This document shows, piece after piece, positions 1 to 8,561 of a stretch of DNA of 64,000 nucleotides (within the stretch, counting starts at the first letter, position 1; each line of letters begins with the position of its first letter). The notes beneath the pieces were generated by a model that worked only from the letters and a program-made list of their open reading frames with translations, searched no databases and was not told the origin of the DNA. The position numbers and the translations under genes were made by a program. The DNA is from Ruminococcus sp. XPD3002. Lineage in GTDB: Bacteria; Bacillota; Clostridia; Oscillospirales; Ruminococcaceae. Location: positions 18,763-82,762 of the forward strand of contig FPJT01000014.1 in assembly GCA_900119535.1 (NCBI GenBank). Reading direction: 5' to 3'.

Positions 1-86
1 GCCTTTTTCATAGCGGCATCTGCAAGGTCAGCGTATTCAGATAAGCCTTCCATGATCGCCGCAGCCATATCGTCAATAGATGTCAT
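1..86 (-). CDS. HK97 gp10-like tail/head-tail component (5' part only)
   Basis: The N-terminal 28 or so residues (MTSIDDMAAAIMEGLSEY...) are read on the minus strand and run off the left edge. Position after the head closure gene and the short N-terminus match the HK97 gp10 / tail-completion family, which links the connector to the tail. It overlaps the end of the preceding gene by 14 bases, as in compact phage operons. Identity rests mostly on gene order, so confidence is moderate. Confidence 0.55.
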   Translation of the reverse strand, partial: MTSIDDMAAAIMEGLSEYADLADAAMKK

Positions 87-438
87 CCTTTGATCCCGCC
101 CTTCGTGATTCGCAGATCAGCTTCATATAGTCCTGCGTCTGATAATTCTGCACAATGCCCTTGATGTCATAGTCAATACCTTCAAAGCGGATGCGGTATA
201 CGGTAGAAGTCATCTTTTTTGTCTGCGGAGTCTGACGGATAATGACCTCCAGCTTTTGTATCTCTCTGGTCACTCCGGTATTTGTTTCCTCAGCTGCACC
301 GCCGACAGTATTTGATACAGTCACAGAAGCCCAGAGGGAGAACACCTCATCCCACCGGGCTTTGTGATTTCCGATTGCATCTTTTTTAACATGATTTTCA
401 AGGACGGCGATCCGCTGATTCAGTTTCCCGATCTCCAT
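73..438 (-). CDS. Phage head closure / head-tail adaptor protein
   Basis: A 121-residue protein beginning MEIGKLNQRIAVLEN, with a beta-rich body containing VYRIRFEGIDYDIKGI and ending near QDYMKLICESRR. Size and pattern fit the SPP1 gp16 / HK97 head-closure adaptor family, which caps the portal-connector channel after DNA packaging. Its start shares a base with the end of the gp6-like connector gene, so the two are translationally coupled. It lies in the canonical portal-protease-capsid-connector-closure-gp10 order read leftwards. No frame damage is visible. Confidence 0.8.
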   Translation of the reverse strand: MEIGKLNQRIAVLENHVKKDAIGNHKARWDEVFSLWASVTVSNTVGGAAEETNTGVTREIQKLEVIIRQTPQTKKMTSTVYRIRFEGIDYDIKGIVQNYQTQDYMKLICESRRAGSKDDIY

Positions 439-716
439 CAGACCACGCCCTCTCTTTGTGCGAATAACAGTGCCCTGAGTGTCAGTGTCAGCGCATGATA
501 ATCAGCAGTATTGCGGTTCTCATAGAGGTAAGATACAGTATACAGCATAGCCTGCCGGGAGGTTTCCTCATTCTCCGCTAACTGCTTTTCATTCATTCTG
601 CCCACATCCATCACGAGCCGCTGTGCCGTATCGATCAGAGTGAGGATGAGCTTGTCATCCTCACAGTGGTCAACACGGAGGTAGTTTTTTGTTTCAGGCA
701 GTGAGATCAGATTCAC
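438..716 (-). CDS. Phage gp6-like head-tail connector protein
   Basis: A 92-residue mainly helical protein with the gp6-like signature LPETKNYLRVDHCEDDKLI followed by a helix-rich half ending TLRALLFAQREGVV. The family forms the ring attached beneath the portal in HK97-type virions. It sits 20 bases after the capsid gene and overlaps the closure gene, consistent with one late structural transcript. The ORF is intact and of normal length. Confidence 0.85.
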   Translation of the reverse strand: MNLISLPETKNYLRVDHCEDDKLILTLIDTAQRLVMDVGRMNEKQLAENEETSRQAMLYTVSYLYENRNTADYHALTLTLRALLFAQREGVV

Positions 717-736
717 TTATCTGCCCTCCGTTCTTA

Positions 737-1993
737 TCAGCCGTTGCCGCCGGTATTACCGCCAGTTGTACCGCCGCCCGTGGTGTTGGACTTCGTACCT
801 GCCATCTTCAGCACCTTCACGGACTCCGGCAGGATCAGACGACCGTCCACACGCTGTGTGGTAAGGAAGCCGACCTGATCTGTGCGGGCATACAGCTCGT
901 TCAGACGGCGGAAGGTGCGGTTCTGACGGTCTGCCACCCAGTAATTCTTCATGTCGCCGAAGAGGAGAACACGCTCGCCCTTTGCAATACCGGGCATGAA
1001 GGAAGAGGTGCGGATCGGTCTGCCGAGCAGCGTATCCGGCTTTGCGATGTCGAGCGACGGCTTCCAGAGGTAATTGTCGTTCTTGTCCTTCAGCTTCATG
1101 AGCTGAAGCAGGATGGTCTCGTTGCAGACGAACTGTGCGTTACGACGGTAGGGAGACTTCAGGCTGTAGTAGAGGTCGAACACCTCGTCAAAGGTGATCG
1201 CAGTCTGAGATGCTGCAGTGACACCCAGCTCTGCGCCGCCGGTCTCATCGAGGATACCGAGGGGCTTCTTGTCGCCGTCACCGGTGAAGAAGGCACGCTC
1301 CTCGGCATTGCCCATTGCCACACCGAAACGTGCAGCGATATACGATGCGAGGTCGAAGGCAGAGTCGTGCAGAAGCTCGTTGCTGATCTTGATCATCGTG
1401 CCGAGCTTGTATGCGGAGAGAGTGGTCTGACCGAATCTGGTGTCAGTCTCCGGGATCTCCTCGCCCTCATCGATCCACTGTGCCTCCATCGTATCGTTGG
1501 CGATCGGGATCTTACGGGTACCGCTGTTTGTCTTGATGACCGTTGCCATCTGGCGGAAGATGTTGTTCTCTTCCAGTGCCTGAATCAGTCTGCGCTCGAA
1601 TTCGTCAGGCACAGTGTAGCCGCCCTCGGTGTCCTCACCGACAGAGAGTGCATTGCGGACTGCAAGCTGATCGCCCTTGTTGCGGATCATATCCCAGAAG
1701 GCGGACTTGTACTCGTCGGTTGCGGTCGGGTTGGTGGGCGGTGTATTCTTTGTGCCGGGAGCGTTAGTGACGGGCTTGCTGGTCGGTGCGGAAAGAGCCG
1801 CATCGAGGGCTGCCTGCTGCTCAAGACGCTCGATCTCTGCGCCGAGTGCCTGCACCTCACCGGCCATTTTGTTGTACTGCTCGACTGCGGAAGCCTCCAC
1901 GAGACCGTTCTCACCACGGTGCTTTTCGAGGAATGCCTTTGTCTGCTCCCACAGGGTATTGCGCTTGCTGCGAAGTTCCATGATCTTGCTCAT
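737..1993 (-). CDS. HK97-family major capsid protein
   Basis: A 418-residue protein. The N-terminal 100 or so residues are charged and coiled (MSKIMELRSKRNTLWEQTKA), a typical delta/scaffold segment cleaved by the prohead protease. The remainder carries HK97-fold hallmarks such as GGYTVPDEF, FRQMATVIKTNSGTRKIPI, the IKISNELLHDS region and GKGERVLLFGDMKNYWVADR-like strands. The C-terminus is a short Gly/Thr/Asn-rich tail after MAGTKSN. It follows the ClpP-type protease gene directly, as expected for a self-cleaving capsid. Length is normal and no stops are seen. Confidence 0.95.
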   Translation of the reverse strand: MSKIMELRSKRNTLWEQTKAFLEKHRGENGLVEASAVEQYNKMAGEVQALGAEIERLEQQAALDAALSAPTSKPVTNAPGTKNTPPTNPTATDEYKSAFWDMIRNKGDQLAVRNALSVGEDTEGGYTVPDEFERRLIQALEENNIFRQMATVIKTNSGTRKIPIANDTMEAQWIDEGEEIPETDTRFGQTTLSAYKLGTMIKISNELLHDSAFDLASYIAARFGVAMGNAEERAFFTGDGDKKPLGILDETGGAELGVTAASQTAITFDEVFDLYYSLKSPYRRNAQFVCNETILLQLMKLKDKNDNYLWKPSLDIAKPDTLLGRPIRTSSFMPGIAKGERVLLFGDMKNYWVADRQNRTFRRLNELYARTDQVGFLTTQRVDGRLILPESVKVLKMAGTKSNTTGGGTTGGNTGGNG

Positions 1994-2048
1994 ATCTTTT
2001 TCTCCGTTTCTGCCGGATATCTCCGGCGGTCATAAAAATACAGCCTGC

Positions 2049-2978
2049 TTATCTCAGAAAAGCAAGCTGCTGTTTCAGAATTTCATACGGCATAGAGCCG
2101 TCTGCGGTCTTGCCGTCCATACCGATCACAGGCATATCCGGCACTGTAACTGTCGGTGCGGTCAGCCCTTCCTCGGAAGGTTTCTGTGCATCATCTGTCT
2201 TGCTGTCATCGGACGGCTCTGTGCCTTCGGGTACTGCGGAAGCGGTGATCTTTCCCAGAATGGTCTGCCCCATGACACGGGTACTGTACTCCCAAAGGGC
2301 ATCGCCGGTGTCCAGCTTGAACGGCTTCTTTTCGGTCTCTTTCTTTTCATCGCCCTCATCGTCACCGCCTTCCTGATCGGGCTTGTCAGGCTCGTCCGGA
2401 TCGTCAGGATCATCCTCCTTCTTGTCCGGCGTGGGCTTTTCGTCAAAGAGGATCTCATCTGCAAAGCCAAGCTCCACAGCCTTTTTCGCATTGATCCAAG
2501 TCTCGTCTGACATGAGCTTGCTGATGCGGTTTCTGCTGAGTCCTGTTTTTGCGGCATAGGCGTTGATGATGCTCTCCTTTACCTCATTCAGCGTTGCAAT
2601 GGCTTTTTCCATGTCCTTTGCGTTGCCGAAAGCAATGGTAGAAGGATCATGGATCATGAGAAGTGCGGTGGGAGACATCTGCACGGTATTGCCCGCCATT
2701 GCGATCACACTTGCCGCTGATGCAGCGATGCTTGCAATCCTGACAGTAACATTGTGCGGATAGTCACGGATCATTGTGTAGATCTCCGCAGCGGCGAAGA
2801 CGTTGCCGCCCGGCGAATTGATCCAGAGTGTGAGGTCGCCGTCCTCGGCATACAGCTCATCTCTGAAATCCTGCGGCGTGATCTCGTCACCCCAGAAGGA
2901 ATCCGAGTCGATCAGTCCCTCAAGGCGGAGCACTCTGCCGCCGCTGTCATCGTGGATATAGTCCCAGAATTTCGGCAT
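2049..2978 (-). CDS. ClpP-like phage prohead protease with acidic scaffold tail
   Basis: A 309-residue ClpP/S14-type protease fused to a scaffold-like tail. The first 200 residues have the ClpP fold signatures: LWINSPGGNVFAAAEIY, the catalytic Ser in IAASAASVIAMAG and the catalytic His in LLMIHDP. Residues of about 205-250 are strongly acidic (DDPDDPDEPDKPD...), resembling capsid scaffolds removed during maturation. Its start abuts the portal stop codon, and the capsid gene follows. The protein would process the capsid N-terminal segment during prohead maturation. It appears intact. Confidence 0.92.
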   Translation of the reverse strand: MPKFWDYIHDDSGGRVLRLEGLIDSDSFWGDEITPQDFRDELYAEDGDLTLWINSPGGNVFAAAEIYTMIRDYPHNVTVRIASIAASAASVIAMAGNTVQMSPTALLMIHDPSTIAFGNAKDMEKAIATLNEVKESIINAYAAKTGLSRNRISKLMSDETWINAKKAVELGFADEILFDEKPTPDKKEDDPDDPDEPDKPDQEGGDDEGDEKKETEKKPFKLDTGDALWEYSTRVMGQTILGKITASAVPEGTEPSDDSKTDDAQKPSEEGLTAPTVTVPDMPVIGMDGKTADGSMPYEILKQQLAFLR

Positions 2979-4352
2979 TTACATCCCTCCGTTTCGTACT
3001 TTCTTCCTGCGCCTTTTCCGCAGGAATCTGTCATCGGTTTCTTCGTCAGGACTCTCATCCGGCGTATTCTGTTCTTCCGGCTCATCTGTGTCATCATCGG
3101 ACTGTTCCGGCTGATTTGCAGCATACGCCGCACCTGCATCCTGTAATTTGTTGTAGCTGCCGTTGAGGTAGTAATCATCCCCTCCGAGATCGTGGGGAAT
3201 GAGATCCATGTTTTCAAGCCTGCGCACATCATTCGGGCTCATAAAGCCATTACCAACACCGATTGCATAAGCGTTCATTCTGCTCTGATAATCTCCGCGC
3301 ATCAGATCGTCCACGTTGAATTTCGGGAAATATACATCCTGTTCCTCTTCCAGCAGAAGGTCTTTGATGATGCCTTTTTCAATGCGGATGATCCACGGCA
3401 TGAGCGAATACTGCACAAATGCGATACCCTGATGCTCGATGTTATTGAAGGTACTGCGCTTCAGATCCTGCACCAGATGTGGCGGCACCTGAAACATTCG
3501 GCATATTTCCTCTACATCGAATTCACGGGTGGAAAGAAACTGCGAGTCCTCCGGCGGCAGAGATATCGGTTTATACTGCATACCTTCTTCGAGGACTGCG
3601 ATACGGTGTGCATTGCGGGAACCGCCGTACACTCTCGTCCAGTTTTCACGGATCTTTTCCGGATTTTTTAGTACGCCCGGATGTTCGAGAACACCGGCAG
3701 GCTGCGCTCCGTTTTTGAAGAAGGCACTGCCGTAACGCTCCACCGCCATTGCTGCGCCCAGTGCATTTTTCATCATGGCAATGGGTGAAAATCCAACAAG
3801 ACCGTTAAACCCCAGACCGGGGATGTGGAGTATCTCGTCACGCTGAAAAATGATATCCTTGTCATGCTCACCCGGCTTTTCGTCGGTGTATGCATGGTAG
3901 GTGTAAAACAAGTCGCCGCTTTTCGGGTCACGGTCGATTTCCATGTTCTCCGGCAGCAGCGGATACAGACCGAGAATTTCATTTTTCCCGTCCCGGACGA
4001 TCTGCGCATAGGCGTTGCCCCAGAGCAGCAGATGACACATCAGCGCCTCCCAGAATGAGAATGAACTCATTTCGGGATTCGGCTGCCGGTAGAGTATCTT
4101 ATACAGCGGATGATCGGTAGCGCGTTCCTTGTCCTCGCCCTTGCCTTTGTACCTGTAAAGGTGCAACGGCAAGCCTGCAATCGTATTTGACAGCAGTCTC
4201 ACGCAGGCATATACTGCGATGATTTGCATCGTCGTGCGGTCGTTGACACGCTTGCCTGCGTGTGTCCGTCCGAAGAAGTAGCTGTAGGACGGGCTGTCGT
4301 AGCTGTCCTTCGGCTTGTCCCTCGACCGGAACAGTCCGCTGAAAATTCCCAT
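2979..4352 (-). CDS. HK97-family phage portal protein
   Basis: A 457-residue portal protein, the dodecameric DNA gate at the capsid vertex. Family signatures include VYACVRLLSNTIAGLPLHLY, LLLWGNAYAQIVRD, FQVPPHLVQDLKRSTFNNIE and YFPKFNVDDLMRGDYQSR. The C-terminus is acidic then basic. I start at MGIFSGLF because GGAG lies 8 bases upstream; the longer reading adds only MMH. The neighbouring terminase pseudogene would normally abut it, but a gene on the opposite strand has been inserted between them. Confidence 0.93.
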   Translation of the reverse strand: MGIFSGLFRSRDKPKDSYDSPSYSYFFGRTHAGKRVNDRTTMQIIAVYACVRLLSNTIAGLPLHLYRYKGKGEDKERATDHPLYKILYRQPNPEMSSFSFWEALMCHLLLWGNAYAQIVRDGKNEILGLYPLLPENMEIDRDPKSGDLFYTYHAYTDEKPGEHDKDIIFQRDEILHIPGLGFNGLVGFSPIAMMKNALGAAMAVERYGSAFFKNGAQPAGVLEHPGVLKNPEKIRENWTRVYGGSRNAHRIAVLEEGMQYKPISLPPEDSQFLSTREFDVEEICRMFQVPPHLVQDLKRSTFNNIEHQGIAFVQYSLMPWIIRIEKGIIKDLLLEEEQDVYFPKFNVDDLMRGDYQSRMNAYAIGVGNGFMSPNDVRRLENMDLIPHDLGGDDYYLNGSYNKLQDAGAAYAANQPEQSDDDTDEPEEQNTPDESPDEETDDRFLRKRRRKKVRNGGM

Positions 4353-4370
4353 GTGCATCACTCCTTTCGG

Positions 4371-4399
4371 TTGACTTTTTTTATAGGCTTTGGTATAAT
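4371..4399 (+). promoter_or_regulatory. Promoter of the inserted plus-strand gene
   Basis: TTGACT at 4371-4376, a 17-base spacer and TATAAT at 4394-4399. The -35 and its T-rich continuation match the promoters at 8050, 8990 and 13429, suggesting that these cargo genes share a promoter type. Confidence 0.8.
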
Positions 4400-4453
4400 A
4401 TCATATAGATATAACCTTTCATATAGACCAAATTTATAATGGAGTTGGATAAT

Positions 4454-5485
4454 ATGAATAAAATTGAATTAACACCTACTAAAGATATAAAATATTCATC
4501 GAGAGCAGATATATTCAAGCAAAAGAAAGAAATAATGTTTTCTTTTATATCGCCTATTCTTTTTGCCTTGTTAATGGGGTTAAAAAGTGAAGTCGTACAA
4601 TCTTTGAATGGACTTGATAACATCCGCCTTCGTGAATTAGCCAGAAATTATCGCGAAGGTGATGGGGACTGCGGAATATGTTTTGAGTACTCGATTCATT
4701 CTGCAATTAGAAAAAACGATCCTATAATTATGCAACGGATAAATGAAGCACTTAATAAATGTGGAATAAGTGGAAAGAACACTACTTCTATTCTTTTAGG
4801 ATTTGAGAAAAATAGAGTATTACAGATTAATGATGAACTTCTTAGTAATTTAACCGAGAGTTCCACTTTAATCGCTGATGCATTTGGAAATAGAATAGAT
4901 CTACTTGAACATATTTTTAATATTAGCAATGCCTTCAGGAATCCTAATTCCAGAAGGTATCTGCCAGATGTAATTAATGGCTTATGGAAAGCAGATTTGC
5001 TTTTAGGAAACAAAGAAGAGGATTTATGGGCAGCTGTATCAGTCAAAATCAACCCACTTTCACTTGTTTATGCAAATGGTATTGCAATAGGTATTATACC
5101 GTCACGTTGGAATCGAATAATATCTATAAAAACAAAAGGCAAAATGATAGTTTGTCCGTTAATATATGATAACGGTTTTATGGAATACTTTTATGCAACA
5201 TGGAGAACGGTTAAATCATTTTTAAAAAATGACGCACATATTCCTAATGAACGTCTGTTACCTTACGTAGAACAATTACAGATTGCTCAAGTCTTAGAAA
5301 GCAAAAGAGATACTCCTGTTATGGAAATCGTTGATGATATTTTCACTAAATTAGCACACAAAAATATAATTTTGCCGGAAAAGGAACCTATCATAACAAC
5401 AGATATTTTTGATACTAATCCAATTGAAAATACTAACCGTTCAATAATAGTGCCCGAAATAATCATAAGAAATAATACTTTGTGA
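4454..5485 (+). CDS. Unrecognised cargo protein, possible PD-(D/E)XK-type nuclease
   Basis: A 343-residue protein encoded against the phage genes, in markedly AT-richer DNA, between portal and terminase. The start MNKIELTP is chosen for GGAG 9 bases upstream. I do not recognise the family. Features reminiscent of restriction-endonuclease folds are an early Glu in GDCGICFEYSIH, then KADLLLGN about 100 residues later and AVSVKINPLSLVYANG. That gives a D...xVK arrangement, but Ser stands where Asp/Glu is usual. It has its own promoter and no partner gene, so it behaves as a phage moron. A defence or exclusion role is inference only. Confidence 0.6.
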   Translation: MNKIELTPTKDIKYSSRADIFKQKKEIMFSFISPILFALLMGLKSEVVQSLNGLDNIRLRELARNYREGDGDCGICFEYSIHSAIRKNDPIIMQRINEALNKCGISGKNTTSILLGFEKNRVLQINDELLSNLTESSTLIADAFGNRIDLLEHIFNISNAFRNPNSRRYLPDVINGLWKADLLLGNKEEDLWAAVSVKINPLSLVYANGIAIGIIPSRWNRIISIKTKGKMIVCPLIYDNGFMEYFYATWRTVKSFLKNDAHIPNERLLPYVEQLQIAQVLESKRDTPVMEIVDDIFTKLAHKNIILPEKEPIITTDIFDTNPIENTNRSIIVPEIIIRNNTL

Positions 5486-5487
5486 TT

Positions 5488-6572
5488 TCACAATATAATC
5501 ATTTCTCTTACATCATACACACTATCATCATTTCCACATTCGCATCGTATCGCACGGTCAAGCACCATGATCGTGGCGACCGTTCCGTCGATCTTCTCGG
5601 TGGACTTTTCCTTGTCGGGCTTGATGTTGCCCGCCGGATCACGCTTGATGAAAATGTTGTCCATGTTCCAGCGCAGCACCGGATGCCCGTTGTGGGCAAT
5701 CTTCTGCTCCAGCGTCAGCTTCATCAGCTCTTTGGTCGGCGGCGACATATCACGGTAGCCCTGACCGAACTGCACCAGCGTGAAGCCCAGCCCTTCAAGG
5801 TTCTGGCTCATCTGCACTGCGCCCCAGCGGTCGAAGGCAATCTCCCGGATGTTGAACCGTGAACCCAGTTCGTCGATGAAGTTTTCGATAAAGCCGTAAT
5901 GCACAACGTTGCCCTCGGTGGTCATCAGGAAGCCCTGCCGCTGCCATAGGTCATACGGCACATGGTCGCGCCGGACGCGCAGGTCAAGCGTTTCCTCCGG
6001 CAGCCAGAAATACGGCAGAATATAATAATGGTCGTCCTCATCGGTCGGCGGAAACACCAGCACGAAAGCAGTGATATCCGTCGTGGACGAGAGGTCGAGA
6101 CCGCCATAACATACACGCCCTTCCAGCAGCGATTCGTCGAAATCAACCTTGCAGGCGTCCCACTTGTGCATCGGCATCCAGCGGACGGTCTGCTTCACCC
6201 ATTGATTCAGACGGAGCTGTCGGAAGGCGTTTTCTTCGCCGGGATTCTGCTTGGCGGATTCACAGGCGGCTTCCACCTTGTCCATGCCGATGTTTTCACC
6301 CAGCGATGGATTTGAATTCTTTCAGACCTCCGGAGAAGTCCAGTCGGCATCATCGGGAGCGCCGTAGATGACCGGGTAGAAGGTCTTGTCGATCTTGCGC
6401 CCTTCGAGAATGTCCTGCGCCTTCTGGTGCTGTTCGTAGCAGATGGAATTGGTGTCCGTGCCTGCCGTCGTAATCAAGAAATACAGCGGCTGCATTCGTG
6501 CATCACCGGAGCCTTTTGTCATAACGTCAAAGAGCTTCCGGTTGGGCTGGGTATGTTTTTATTGACACCTTC
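5488..6572 (-). pseudogene. Terminase large subunit, 5'-deleted with a nonsense codon
   Basis: The minus-strand reading starts in mid-gene (HTQPNRKLFDVMTKGSGD), runs through QPLYFLITTAGTDTNS, hits TGA near 6322, and resumes in the same frame as KNSNPSLGENIGMDKVEAAC. The related consensus is EVWKKSNPSLGE, so the stop most simply replaces TGG (Trp). The nuclease half (5488-6285) is intact: YGGLDLSSTTDITAFVLVFP, IAFDRWGA, KIDGTVATIMVLDRA. The ATPase half with its Walker motifs is missing, replaced by a tape-measure 5' fragment. Unless another copy exists elsewhere, this prophage cannot package DNA. Confidence 0.88.
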
Positions 6573-6641
6573 CAATGCCTTCGACAGCTTGGTGGTATCG
6601 CCGCCGATCTCAACGGTGATGCCCTTGATTCTGTTTGTCAT
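6519..6641 (-). pseudogene. Tape-measure protein 5' fragment (copy 1)
   Basis: Forty codons starting MTNRIKGITVEIGGDTTKLS, 29 of which match the copy at 8243-8479 almost exactly before the reading jumps into terminase sequence near base 6570. The family start 'IKGITVEIGGDTTKLSKAL' is typical of siphophage tape-measure proteins. A GGAGGTGAAACCGC leader precedes it. It is a recombination scar, not a working gene. Confidence 0.85.
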
Positions 6642-6667
6642 GCGGTTTCACCTCCTCCGTGAGGGCA

Positions 6668-6693
6668 TAAAAAAGCAGCCCCGAAGGACTGCT
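6668..6693 (-). terminator. Rho-independent terminator with UUCG loop
   Basis: On the minus strand AGCAGTCC-TTCG-GGGCTGCT is followed by TTTTTT. It ends the alpha/beta hydrolase transcript and lies just before a tape-measure 5' end. The terminators at 8507 and 13555 have the same architecture. Confidence 0.85.
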
Positions 6694-6837
6694 CAGTGTA
6701 TATTCAGTTAACGCGCTAAATCAGAATTTGCGGGGAGCCCCCGCTGGCAGGATTCTTCCAATGCGCCTCACAGCGCAAAGATCGAATAGGCTCTGTGATA
6801 AATCAAATTTTAACTGTTAAAGTATTTTTTCTATTTT

Positions 6838-7932
6838 CTATTCCGTTTGTTCCTCTATTCTCTCCAGAAAGTCGCTGATGATCTCTGCGACATCATCGGG
6901 ACGCTGGTCATAAATACAGTGTATCCCCGGCAGCAGCACCAGCTCACAGTTCCCCATTTTGTCAAGATAGGGCTGCAATTCGGTATCACGGAGTTTTTGC
7001 AGCATATCCATATCATACCCGGATTCCGGAAACTTAGGCTGTTTCCTCCCCGTGAATTCACATTCCTGCTTATCCCAAGCCAGCATTTCATCTATTTCTT
7101 GTCCGGACTGAAATCCCCAACTTGAACAAATATAAACTTTCGGAACATCATTTGGCTTGATCGCATGATATGCAGTATTGCAGATTTCATTCATATGCTC
7201 ATCTTCGTAGCAAAAAGCATGATTAAATGTATGATGCAGATTCAATGCTTCCGAATACTTTCGCTGTTCATCTGAATAATTCATACCGGGGATTACAGTT
7301 TTTAACAGAAACGACTTCGCAAGTCTTACCAGTCCCATCTGATTTGCCGCAATCGCAAACCGATTCTCAAATGCACTGCCATCTTCCAAAGCAATATCAG
7401 GGTTATCGCTGAGTTGTGTTCCGGCAAGAAAAATGACACCCTCGATCTCTTCCGGATACTGACTTACCCAATATGTCGCATAAGCACCGCCAAGCGAATG
7501 TGGAAGCAGAATGTATGGCGCTTCGATACCGGCATTTTTCAGCGCAGTACGGTAGTGATCCACAACACGCTCCACTGTCTGCGGCTCCTTTGTATCATCG
7601 CTGAGTCCATAACCCGCACGGTCAACGATTACGATCCGGTTTTCTTCAGCCAGACCGCCCATGAGGCGCTCCATTCTGACACTGTAATCAAATACGCCTT
7701 TGCCCGATAATCCTACGAATGTATGCTTACCGTTTTGAATTCCGAAATCATGTACATTCAGCGAATAATCCCCGACCGAAACAGGATTGTAATACCCTGC
7801 TTCGGTCAGCATCTGCTTTTCTTTTGATAACAGGATTCTGTGGATTACAAATGTGATCGCCAGAAACAGAATCATAATACAAGCCATGATCGCAAGTACT
7901 TTTTTTACTCTATTTGATTTTTCAGATTTCAT
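6838..7932 (-). CDS. Membrane-anchored alpha/beta hydrolase (cargo gene)
   Basis: A 364-residue protein with an N-terminal membrane helix (VLAIMACIMILFLAITFVI) and an alpha/beta-hydrolase domain. The oxyanion region reads FVGLSGKGVFDYS; the nucleophile elbow is LLPHSLGGAY, with Ser in HSLGG; a late His appears in LLPGIHCIYDQRPDDV. Substrate is unknown; lipase, haloperoxidase-like and peptidase subfamilies are all possible. I start at MKSEKSNR because GGAGG lies 8 bases upstream. It has its own promoter and terminator and lies between phage remnants, so it is a moron. Expression in the lysogen is likely. Confidence 0.8.
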   Translation of the reverse strand: MKSEKSNRVKKVLAIMACIMILFLAITFVIHRILLSKEKQMLTEAGYYNPVSVGDYSLNVHDFGIQNGKHTFVGLSGKGVFDYSVRMERLMGGLAEENRIVIVDRAGYGLSDDTKEPQTVERVVDHYRTALKNAGIEAPYILLPHSLGGAYATYWVSQYPEEIEGVIFLAGTQLSDNPDIALEDGSAFENRFAIAANQMGLVRLAKSFLLKTVIPGMNYSDEQRKYSEALNLHHTFNHAFCYEDEHMNEICNTAYHAIKPNDVPKVYICSSWGFQSGQEIDEMLAWDKQECEFTGRKQPKFPESGYDMDMLQKLRDTELQPYLDKMGNCELVLLPGIHCIYDQRPDDVAEIISDFLERIEEQTE

Positions 7933-8049
7933 CGCTTTATCCTCCAAATTCACACAGAGAATGCTGTTAGGATTTCTTTCAGTTCGTCAAGCTTTTCTCC
8001 TGTAAATACCGATTTAGCGAAAGAAGCTTCATGTTTCCTTCACACCAGA

Positions 8050-8078
8050 ATTATAGCATAGAAAACAGAAAAAGTCAA
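8050..8078 (-). promoter_or_regulatory. Promoter of the alpha/beta hydrolase cargo gene
   Basis: Minus strand TTGACT (8073-8078), 17-base spacer, TATAAT (8050-8055). The -35 begins 1 base after the TGA of the preceding small phage ORF. Confidence 0.85.
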
Positions 8079-8246
8079 TCAGAACGCATCAAAGTCCGCC
8101 TGTCCAGCGACCTCATGCCAGCCGTCATATTCGTCATTTTCCTTTTCGGTGAACATATCATTCACGACTCCGATCGTGAGCAGATCAAGCTCCGAGAGGG
8201 ACAGCCCGATCTGCACACATCGGAGAAGGAAGAGGGGTGTTGTCAT
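8079..8246 (-). CDS. Small phage tail-chaperone-like ORF (frameshift-partner type)
   Basis: A 55-residue ORF too short for most gene callers: MTTPLFLLRCVQIGLSLSEL, then VNDMFTEKENDEYDGW, ending QADFDAF. It resembles the small ORF following tail assembly chaperones in siphophages (the gpGT-type partner). Its ATG overlaps the TGA of the tape-measure fragment (ATGA), so translation could be coupled. Its last residues ADFDAF are also the last residues of the chaperone at 9022, which suggests a shared ancestral junction. In this rearranged setting it is probably a relic. Confidence 0.6.
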   Translation of the reverse strand: MTTPLFLLRCVQIGLSLSELDLLTIGVVNDMFTEKENDEYDGWHEVAGQADFDAF

Positions 8247-8479
8247 CGGGCGGTCAGTTTTTCGATGTTTTTTTTAGACTCCGCCTGCGTCTCCACGAGG
8301 AGCTTATGCTTCTGCGAGAGCAGTTCCGTGTTGGTCGGATCGAGTTTCAGCAGCTTCTGTACATCCTTGAGCTGCGTCTGCGTGTTCTTGATGTTTTTAT
8401 TGACACCTTCCAGCGCCTTTGACAGCTTGGTCGTATCGCCGCCGATCTCGACCGTGATGCCCTTGATTCTGTTTGCCAT
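8243..8479 (-). pseudogene. Tape-measure protein 5' fragment (copy 2)
   Basis: Seventy-eight residues starting MANRIKGITVEIGGDTTKLS and continuing VNKNIKNTQTQLKDVQKLLK, a helical start typical of siphophage tape-measure proteins. Full-length members have several hundred residues or more; this stops at EKLTAR with TGA overlapping the next ATG. It forms a bridge between two cargo cassettes and lacks the length-determining helices and membrane-penetrating segments. Confidence 0.85.
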
Positions 8480-8506
8480 GCGGTTTCACCTCCTCAGTGA
8501 GGGCAT

Positions 8507-8535
8507 GAAAAAAGCACCTGCCGAAGCAAGTGCTT
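8507..8535 (-). terminator. Rho-independent terminator with UUCG loop
   Basis: Minus strand AGCACTTGC-TTCG-GCAGGTGCT followed by TTTTTT. It ends the 124-residue cargo gene; nearly the same stem occurs at 13555-13581. Confidence 0.88.
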
Positions 8536-8561
8536 ATTTTAAACTCTTGATAAAAAACAAC

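Noticed and set aside
689-2035. Long plus-strand ORF of 448 codons opposite the capsid gene
   Set aside because: It is antisense to a clear HK97 capsid gene, is rich in Cys/Leu/His with no recognisable domain, and lacks a convincing ribosome-binding site.
1677-2510. Plus-strand ORF opposite capsid and protease genes
   Set aside because: Low-complexity shadow reading of two well-supported genes.
6322-6324. TGA in terminase as recoded Trp or programmed readthrough
   Set aside because: The gene also lacks its ATPase half, and other genes in the window end normally at TGA, so nonsense decay is simpler.
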